A DNA stretch of 64,000 nt from Spongilla lacustris (lineage: Eukaryota; Porifera; Demospongiae; Spongillida; Spongillidae): assembly GCA_949361645.1 (NCBI GenBank), contig OX442423.1, positions 8,278,624-8,342,623 on the forward strand, written 5' to 3'. Position numbers and translations under genes: made by a program. The notes beneath the pieces are model-generated. The model was not told the DNA's origin. It did not search any database and saw only the letters and a list, made by a program, of their open reading frames with translations. Shown here one piece after another: positions 56,576-64,000 of the stretch; the stretch's first letter is position 1, and the number at the start of each line of letters is the position of its first letter.

Positions 56576-56870
56576 CACATATATACTTTTGTCCAGTGGA
56601 AGACCTCCAGAAGGTCCTGCTGTGTACCCTCGGACTACAGTAGAAGCTAATGTTTTAAAGATGTTTGCTGTTATGTTACATGTGTCAGCACTTTTGCACA
56701 AGGAGACAACATTCATGTCACATGAGAAAGCATGCACATATACTTTATTCCGACTCACAACTATTCCTTCTTAGAACATGTAGTACCATGCCAACAATAG
56801 CACTGATGGTGATGAAAGCAATGATGGGCAAGGTCATGCCTGCAGCAATAGGGATGGGAGGAGGTTATAG
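56576..56870 (-). pseudogene. Receptor B' remnant: decayed TM exon plus tail exon
   Basis: The tail exon 56576-56646 (STVVRGYTAGPSGG to DKSIYV, donor GTAGGT) is intact. The TM exon upstream, about 56763-56850, is recognisable (PIIAFITISAIVGMV) but has lost part of its span and its acceptor. This mirrors remnant A' and confirms that A'-A and B'-B are copies of one two-part unit. Confidence 0.55.
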
Positions 56871-57146
56871 AAGAAAACATTGCCTGCTTGTGGAGGGGTG
56901 CAGAGGTAGGTGATACTAGCTAACCATACATGAGAATTGGATAAGATATTCCAAAGTTATTTATTAAACGTGCTTGTCAGTTACATGTATGCCAAGCAAT
57001 AAATGCTTGAGTAGTTAGAAAGCAATGATACATAGCCTTTGCGTTTATACCTGTACATCTGACCATTGCACTTGAGTCAGGAGGACTGGCTGAATAAACA
57101 GCCAATGGTTGCATGCATATCCGCTTTTGTTTTTACGTTAAATTTG

Positions 57147-57245
57147 AACTATAATTGTAATCATCATTGTCATATACATGTGCATGTACGTACAAGGCCC
57201 TTGTACGTACATGTATATATGACAATGATGATTACAATTATAGTT
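57147..57245. repeat. 99-nt near-perfect palindrome
   Basis: The left arm AACTATAATTGTAATCATCA... pairs with the right arm ending ...TGATTACAATTATAGTT around C57198. The left arm carries a 4-nt insertion (TGCA). Likely a small fold-back or MITE, or a recent palindromic duplication. Confidence 0.85.
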
Positions 57246-57904
57246 GCGGCAACAACGCACCGGCGTATATACAAAAAATGGTCATGCCCACGGAGCAGTA
57301 AGATTAGTAATACTTGATCATTCTTACCAAATGAAGCTTTTGCCAGTGCACTACCATTGATTCAAGTTCTCAAAAATGGTACGTGACCATGGTAACCACA
57401 AAAGTCGCCGGCACTTAAGCCCCACTTATTGCGTTTACGTAATTATTTAATGCGTGTGGGACTCTATGTAAGAGGCCCTCCCTCACCCTTCCCACTTTCT
57501 TTTTACTACATAACGGACGTAACCAACACTCCATGAAATGAAATAAAAGAGGGCCGGGAGGGTGGGGGAGGGGGAACCCCTCCCTCCTCTAAAGAACACT
57601 GTTACATGGTGGTAGGGTTGACGAAAGATGCATTGTATGTATGGTTAACGATAAGATGCTGGTATCGTTGTGTTCCTAGCTTGTTGTATGCCACCCAAAG
57701 GTCCGACCGATATTATAGTAGTTCCTGGTGCAATGCGTATCGGCAGAAGCGTAGCGGCATCTCAACGGTCTACTGGCTAACTGGCCTTTTCAAAGTAACT
57801 AATTTACTAAACGACTAACAACCTCAGTAGGAAGAAGAGGAGGAATAGAAACAGTAGCAACAGCCATATGCATCATTATACGTAAATAAACTCACGAGCG
57901 TTAT

Positions 57905-58250
57905 AATTGGCCAGGTGCTAGAAATTTGTGAAATGCTTCATTCAGTAGCCAGCATACCCTAGACTTGGACACAAAGCCAGCCTGTATTGTTTGTGCAATT
58001 TATCCTGTTCGGTCTCCCACTGCAGCTGCACGACAGCATGAGATCTGTGCGGAATTGTTGTACGGTTGATATTTTATCGTGTTTATTGTAGTGGCCTAAA
58101 GTAAATCAAATGGCAAAGCAAAGCAAAAAAAAAACGTATTTCCTTACCATCAGCTCTGACTAATACCATGTGATTACAAGTACACGTACATGGCACTGTA
58201 TGTCAAGCGGAGTTGAAAGAAAAGGATGATTACCCAAAGCACATAACAGC
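57905..58250. repeat. Dispersed repeat, second copy of about 49750-50620
   Basis: Shares GCCAGGTGCTAGAAATTTGT, CAATTTATCCTGTTCGGTCT, AAGTAAATCAAATG and TACACGTACATGGCACTG with the region after the RdRP gene, but lacks the 473-bp MITE. The direction is the same. Confidence 0.85.
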
Positions 58251-58693
58251 AACCCTATTTATTTTTGGAAATGTTAAAAACAGTCATGTTTATTTGCATC
58301 TGTATCTCAGAAAGTAATGCTATATCCTTAGCTGTAAAGTTTTATTTAATTTTTTATTTCATTGTTGTTGTGCCTAATTATGACGTTAGGCAAACATTCG
58401 GTGTAATATTTAATAATTAAGTGGTAGGCCTCACCACTTAGAATTATATAATTCTCACAAAAGTCAGGCTGAGTAGATTCATTATTCAAAACTGTTTGGA
58501 GGTGATGTCTAGCAAAGTGAGATTTCCTCAACATAATAGTGTGTACAATTTATTAGAGGTGAGTATTTGGTGGAAAGTGCTATAGCCGGATCATTTATGT
58601 TGCACATAGGCTGAAAGAACTGATAACAGATTGTGACACTCATATTAAAAAGATTTGCTTGTTTTTAGACATATATAGTTCTATTTGCTTCAG

Positions 58694-58890
58694 GTTCTCC
58701 TGGTATGGCAAGTATCACTGCCAACACCACTGACATGGCCTGGCTAGTTGTAGCCATAACCCACTCCCCCATTGGTGGCCTTCCTACAAGCTACACTGCC
58801 ATTATCAGCTACACCATCATGTGGTCATTACAGCTGTGCCTGCAACTACATGTATCTCCTTCACTGGACTGAGGAATGACTCATTGTAGA
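58694..58890 (+). pseudogene. Decayed FN3 exon
   Basis: After the acceptor TTGCTTCAG the frame reads GSPGMASITANTTDMAWLVV, then GGLPTSYTAI, a recognisable FN3 start (compare SPGAVG, LTVAWAPP and GGVPTSYNVS in receptors A and B). It then shifts frame to TTCISFTGLRNDSL, where a stop interrupts the expected Y-x-V strand. It lies on the opposite strand to receptor B. No neighbouring exon was found. Confidence 0.6.
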
Positions 58891-58899
58891 AATAGTGGT

Positions 58900-61480
58900 A
58901 CCAGGATGCAGATATGCGTATCATTCTCAAGTATGTACTATATAAAATTGCACCACTAAGTGTATTGATCCTCTTACCTGGATCATTTAGATTACAGGCT
59001 GCATATTTTGGGTCGCATTTTATAGTAGAATTTTTAACAAACTAAAGACATAAATATAAGAAGTTACCTGATAGGTTAAAGTATTTAATTATTATACCAG
59101 GTCATCAAATTGAGCCATACAAAAAGATTTTGTATGTACAAATTAAATCACTACTGAGTATGGTAATCATGGCATGTACATGCAGTTATTAAAACTATAC
59201 ATGTACATGCACATATATACGTATACATGTACAAGTTTGCTCTGATGTGCATTTGGATTAGTGAATCTGTAAGTTATAATGTGGGAAAAGCAACGTAGAG
59301 CTTCATCCAAGTAGTATTCTATAGTCAGAGATATGCACACCTATCAAACATGAGGTGAGTGTGGCATGATGCTTGCGTGTTAGCACAAACAGCTGCCTGG
59401 GCTGCAGATGTACAGTCCCACTGTAGGTTTGTTGCTTGAATTTAATGGAGAGGTGACAGGTCAAAGGACCAATTTAGAAGAAAGATGTCACCAAGGTTGA
59501 GTGTGACATTTGTCATGTTCAAAAGCTCTAGACAGTCGGCAGGTGCCTGTACATGTGGTAATAATGGCGTGATTGGAAAAAAAAATCCTGGTAAATATCC
59601 TGGTTTCATTAATTGTATGTATCTAACAGTGGCATTAGCCCATGCAGAGATTTTATCACTGGTGTGTGGAGTCGCAGAGACAAAGAGGAGATGGAACTGA
59701 ACTGGGGTATGCGACCATTTTAGATGATTGTATAGCACGAAATGCTGCACAAAAATTGTAATATTAAGAATTAAAGCCCAAGAACCAGGCTGAGCTGTGC
59801 GCATTACCATGCAGTCTGGTATGCTCCACATAGTAATTTGAACTGAAAAATTCTGACATCACTATCAAGTGCATAGAATACAGTTAGAAAAGCAGTATAG
59901 CATCTTAGCAGCTGGAAGGCTGCGTTCGTTTATTAAATGCTCTTACCTGGCAGCATGAAACTCTTGTCATAGGCCAACTGGTTCTTTATATTCCTCCAGT
60001 GCTGAGGTAATCGCTACATTATGTGCAGCAGCTAAGGTAAGGATATCCACTGCTCAGATAGTTGATGCTGATGCTATCTAGACATGAAGCTCCAAAAATG
60101 GTGGTAACATTGGATCATGTACAGGGCCAGGGTGTGCTGGTGCTTTGTCCATCGTTGAGGAAAATTGAGTATCAATTATCAACCTGGCAGATACATGTAT
60201 TACATTTCAATAAAGCCAACCTATTCTATCAGGCCCAATTGGGAGTTAGAAATTTGGGGGTCATCATATTATCAGTTTTTTTGTTACTATAAAGCTTTTT
60301 TAATATTTCCACTTGACAAGAACCCTCTCTTCCACATCTTCAGGTGACCGGCCAAGTAGCAAGAAACCTTTTAAATTCAGCAATACGTTTTTGCCTGGAT
60401 TTGCAGCCTCTCTTATGATCAGAGATAGTTCAGATCACTTCAGACAAAATCATCTGATTATCATATTTGCTGCTTGCTCAATGGAGGCAGATATTATTTT
60501 GTAAAATGCAAAAAAAAACATTGCTGTCAATCTTATGTTAAAATGAGGCTAGTAACTTACTCTCTGTATTTGCAGTATCCCTAATTGTAGTACATAGCTA
60601 TTGAAGTATCGAAAATCACATATGATACTTGTAATTGGTGAACTAATGAAACTGATGCGCATTGGCCCTAATTTCAGTTACTCATTAAATTTTGGCGACA
60701 TAACCTCATTACAACCATTGCTGGTGATATCGTATGTGCTATTGTGGCAAATAAATTTAAAAAAACTGTCCAAAAACGCGCTTTATATAACGCCAAATTT
60801 TCACCCGGGATGGCATGATAATTAATTAAGAGGGTTCTCACTCAACGATCCCAGGTACAATGCATACACAAATTGTGTAATGCCAACATAATATTATATT
60901 CACGCCGCATTTATGTACATGTGTAAACTCTCCACAGTCCATGCATGTCGGACCAAAACTAATGATTCAGAAGCTGAGGTAATTGGAAATAAAAAAGATT
61001 CTTCATGTATACGTGCATGGCAGTATTTATAATTACTGTAAACATGTAGAGTTTTGCCGGTCAAAGGGATTACGGCTGGCCTTGAAAGTAGCCATAAATA
61101 GATAATAGATCACTTCAACTCCATAATAAAATGCATGTGTTTTTTTGAAGTCAGCCTGTCCCTGCCGGGCTATTAACTTGTACCGGCAAAACAATTGTAC
61201 TAGTTCAGTTGCTGCGTTGCAGAGGGCCTACCAGCACTTACATGGTATCTGTGGTTTTACTCGGATTGCCCGTGATACTGGGTGTTAATTATTCGAATTC
61301 TCTATGCTATAGCAGACACTACCAGTGGCATGGCCGTGCATATTACCGTGATCAATTGTTAGTTCCGCTCATTTGAGCGCGTTGTGGCAAAGCACATGGA
61401 ATTATACAGTCTTCAACATATCATCAGTGTAAAACAACGACAACAACAACAACAAAAATTGACGCCATCTTATTTTGACG
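58900..61480. other. No gene recognised
   Basis: Only short frames with no motif. A 129-codon minus-strand frame at 59442-59831 has no recognisable domain and no splice support. Confidence 0.35.
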
Positions 61481-61495
61481 GACGGCCACATTATT

Positions 61496-62434
61496 TCATT
61501 GAGTTTTACCGTCCGTTTCCACGTCAGCAATGAAATGAACTTGGCTGTCATGGCTGTCACGATCCGAGCTATCATTGGAGGGGATCGGGAGCCGAAGGAA
61601 AACCGGAATCCACGCATATTCGTCCTCATGGCGACTAGGTCTGATGCGAAACCACGGGAAAAGGCAACAAAAGAAAATGCGGTAGCTAATGGCAACGGCT
61701 TGCAGCAACTTCTCTATTTCAAGTATTGGGTCCTTGATGACGTACAGTCCGTAAACCACGCACCCGGCAACAGTGGCACCTGCCGAGATTAACTGGATAA
61801 CTAGGGTCCCTGCAGAACCAGCGCGGGTATAGCGCACGCAAACGAAAAATTTCACCAGGATCCCATTGAGAACAATAGAGGCCGTAAAGACACCTCCAGC
61901 AGACGCGGCCGCATTCGTTAGATCCAGCGAGAGTTTGTAACACACATACGATGAGTGGTTTTGCTCAAGGATGGCTTTACAGGACAAAGACCCGCTTAGG
62001 TTGGTGAAGCACTCGAGACTCAAATCGTTGGGGTTGCAGTTGTGATCTGTTTCGTAGATTATGTACTTCTGCCAAAACACGGACGCAGCCATCACCCCAA
62101 GCATGAGGGGCAGCGTAGAAAAGGCGATTTGAAACGGTCGTAATAGGGCATTGAGCCAATCAGGTTCTGATTCATTGATGGGACCGGTATCCCCATCGTC
62201 GCAGTGGGCAGCGCGGTGTCCTATCGCCTTCACAACCTTCTCCTTCGCTTTCTTAAGGTTCTCGTCTTTGAACAGTATTTCGAAGGAGAGAGAGGTCAAC
62301 GTGCGTTGCAGGGACCTCATCCATTCCGAACCGCAGCACAGGGACGCTGTACAAAGGACTAAGTACACCAGAACTACTGCGAAGAAAGTGGCCTGTGGGA
62401 CTACTTCCAAAAGCTCATATGCAAGCTGTTGCAT
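61496..62434 (-). CDS. Intronless four-TM membrane protein of unknown function
   Basis: One 312-residue frame. Hydrophobic segments lie at about 15-35, 101-127, 176-201 and 207-233. A basic/acidic stretch (40-95) falls between TM1 and TM2. The loop between TM2 and TM3 has four cysteines (133, 142, 152, 165) and two N-glycosylation sites (NLS at 145, NHS at 159), which suggests that this loop is outside and both termini are cytoplasmic. The C-tail is charged and Ser/Asp-rich. The spacing recalls small tetraspan proteins, but the tetraspanin CCG-type signature is not in that loop, so I do not assign it. GC content is higher than in the surroundings. The ATG at 62434 is the first in frame. The long hairpin 62604-62900 lies about 170 bp upstream. 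Confidence 0.7.
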   Translation of the reverse strand: MQQLAYELLEVVPQATFFAVVLVYLVLCTASLCCGSEWMRSLQRTLTSLSFEILFKDENLKKAKEKVVKAIGHRAAHCDDGDTGPINESEPDWLNALLRPFQIAFSTLPLMLGVMAASVFWQKYIIYETDHNCNPNDLSLECFTNLSGSLSCKAILEQNHSSYVCYKLSLDLTNAAASAGGVFTASIVLNGILVKFFVCVRYTRAGSAGTLVIQLISAGATVAGCVVYGLYVIKDPILEIEKLLQAVAISYRIFFCCLFPWFRIRPSRHEDEYAWIPVFLRLPIPSNDSSDRDSHDSQVHFIADVETDGKTQ

Positions 62435-62603
62435 TGTATATGGAGTCAGCTAGCTATAGCTATATTAACTATGATGTGACGCTCACGTGCGAGGGGCCCT
62501 GCGCTGCACGTCGCTGTGCCAACCACAATTAAACCGCATCTTTGTACAAAGGCATGCATGGTGCAGCTGTGTAAGTACGTACGTGTACGCGTACATGTAT
62601 TAC

Positions 62604-62900
62604 ACAAGTAAATAAAAAAAACATTCTCTATTTGAGAAAGTTGGTGATATATAGGATTTGAAAGTAATGGTGGTGAAAAAAGGAAGGAAACAAGGGTCTG
62701 ACAATAAGGGAAAATGGAATAGTCCTATATTTAGCACATTTCTACATGTAGGATAGTATGTTGTTTGTGTGCTAAATATAGGACTATTCCATTTTCCCTT
62801 ATTATCAGACCCTTGTTTCCTTCCTTTTTACACCACCATTACTTTCAAATCCTATATATCACCAACTTTCTCATATAGAGAATGTTTTTTATTTACTTGT
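62604..62900. mobile_element. 297-nt long hairpin (MITE-like)
   Basis: The left arm ACAAGTAAATAAAAAAAACA... and the right arm ...TTTTTTATTTACTTGT pair for about 130 bp with few mismatches, including GGAATAGTCCTATATTTAGC at 62717 against its complement at 62770. A roughly 30-nt loop sits near 62750. No coding content. Transcription from either side would give a long dsRNA stem. Confidence 0.85.
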
Positions 62901-62928
62901 TTTATTCATTTTTATATGTACTCTGATG

Positions 62929-64000
62929 CGCAATTGATCAGTTGGATACCCAGACTGAAAAGGAACGGGCCTCTCAACGCGCAAGGTATCGAGCAGATCC
63001 TGAAAAGGAATGGGCTGCTAAAAGACAACGATATTGGCAGAGTCCTGAATGTGCTCGCTTGGCGAAAAGAGTTAAGGTCACTCAAAGGTATGTCGTACCT
63101 GTACATATACACGCAGCTACCTACTGTTACTACATTTATACGTAGTGCGTGCATATCTGCGACTACATGTACATGTAAACTCATTTACCGGTACTTACTT
63201 ACTGCACTTTTTTGTGAAGTCAGATGTGTATATGTATTGATGCTTTAATAGCTTCACTATATGTGGTTGTAATGAATAGCATCAACAGTTGTGGATTTAT
63301 CCTATACGCGTGATTGAATGGGGTCTGTTTTTAACACGTAACTAATACAATGTGTAATGTTAACTGCTGTTAATTTCAGTATTTATTTTGTTTACCACTG
63401 TAGCTACTCCCTGTATGAACCAAACCATACCGTACTAAGGGAGTATAAAGGTGGCCTAGAAAAGGCTATTCTAAGGAATAGCATACTGTTAGATCTGCAC
63501 ATGCAGCTGTTAGTGAGGTTTGTGCAGTTGCATTGCTTAACAAGGCACAGAGCATGTGTAGAAAACAAGCAGGTAAATTTCTACATGATGTTCGTGCTAT
63601 TAATGCAATAAAAGTACATGCAGTGACCATCTTTCTCACCAAAATGGCAAATATTCCTGTATTAAAAATAACCCCCTGTGCATGTTCATTAGCAGGGTTG
63701 GTGGAACAGGAAATTCATACCATCAGAGCCATGGTAAATGAATTATGGAAGGATAATAAAGACTCTGTACGGTGTGCACTAACTGCCCCCACTGGGTTAG
63801 CTGCATTTAATATAGATGGTGTCACCGTTCACAGGCTATCCAATTGCCAATAGAACATGATTCTAAAACATCAAGTTATTGGCCACTTCCAAAAGAATCG
63901 TTGAAAATGATGAGAAACGGTTTCAAACATCTTAAGCTAATCATTATTGATGAGGTCAGCATGCTTAGCAGCCTCTGTTTAGCTTATGTACACCTTAGAC
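62929..64000 (+). pseudogene. Frameshifted Helitron/PIF1-like helicase fragment (runs off the end)
   Basis: The first segment, about 62940-63086, reads EKERASQRARYRADPEKEWA then AAKRQRYW, a short basic repeat type known from Helitron-like proteins, ending at a GTATGT donor. From about 63400 come YEPNHTVLREYKGGLEKAIL and further pieces in another frame. The helicase follows: a Walker A-like FISRVGGTGNS out of frame with its surroundings and with the usual Lys replaced by Asn, then LTAPTGLAAFNIDGVTVHRL, a stop, and in a new frame LPIEHDSKTSSYWPLP and LIIIDEVSMLSS (Walker B). At least three frame changes and the lost lysine show that it is dead. The full element would continue beyond 64000. Confidence 0.7.

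Noticed and set aside
59442..59831. 129-codon minus-strand frame
   Set aside because: No recognisable domain, odd composition and no splice or promoter support.

Overview
The window is eukaryotic and almost certainly animal DNA. Genes are split by GT-AG introns of 52 bp to 2.5 kb, several with phase-1 Ig/fibronectin-III modules. Simple repeats, minisatellites, MITE-like fold-backs and decayed retrotransposon and Helitron-like sequence make up much of the rest. The style of the receptors (Ig or FN3 ectodomain, Ser/Thr/Pro stem, one membrane span) together with an RNA-dependent RNA polymerase (RdRP) suggests an early-branching metazoan, most likely a demosponge. That assignment is inference; no ribosomal or mitochondrial marker is present.

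The centrepiece is one uninterrupted 5.8 kb reading frame at 43520-49321 (+), 1933 residues. It joins three enzymes: an N-terminal NadR/AAA_28-like P-loop kinase (GASSIGKS), a eukaryotic cellular-type RdRP with the catalytic DLDGD, and a C-terminal UPF1/ZNFX1/SDE3-like SF1 helicase (GPPGTGKT, DEATQ). RdRPs and SF1 helicases work as separate partners in known small-RNA amplification systems. Having both in one chain, with a nucleotide kinase in front, is the most novel thing seen here.

Around it is a duplicated family of cell-surface receptor genes. 2.0-7.3 kb (-): receptor A (Ig, two FN3, stem, TM), separate tyrosine-containing tail exons, and the remnant A' of another copy upstream. 21.1-22.4 kb (+): receptor C, a compact Ig-stem-TM protein with almost no tail. 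24.5-28.4 kb (+): a broken copy of a D-like gene followed by a copy of the 3' end of C. 29.0-39.6 kb (+): receptor D, reconstructed as nine exons in continuous phase (445 residues), whose introns are loaded with different minisatellites. 52.8-56.9 kb (-): receptor B, a close paralogue of A, with its own upstream remnant B'. A further decayed FN3 exon lies at 58.7 kb (+).

Remaining regions: 8.6-9.4 kb (-) decayed Ty3/Gypsy integrase and pol tail; 14.05-14.77 kb fold-back element; 17.27-17.81 kb (+) LTR-retroelement pol tail followed by a short LTR; 40.3-43.0 kb two large minisatellites; 49.9-50.4 kb MITE with a paralogous empty site; 61.5-62.4 kb (-) intronless four-TM protein of unknown function; 62.6-62.9 kb long hairpin; 62.9-64.0 kb (+) frameshifted Helitron/PIF1-like helicase running off the end.

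The receptors look like a rapidly duplicating surface-recognition family, and the RdRP fusion looks like a self-contained small-RNA or dsRNA amplification enzyme. Nothing in the sequence links the two functionally. All assignments rest on reading motifs and splice signals by eye.
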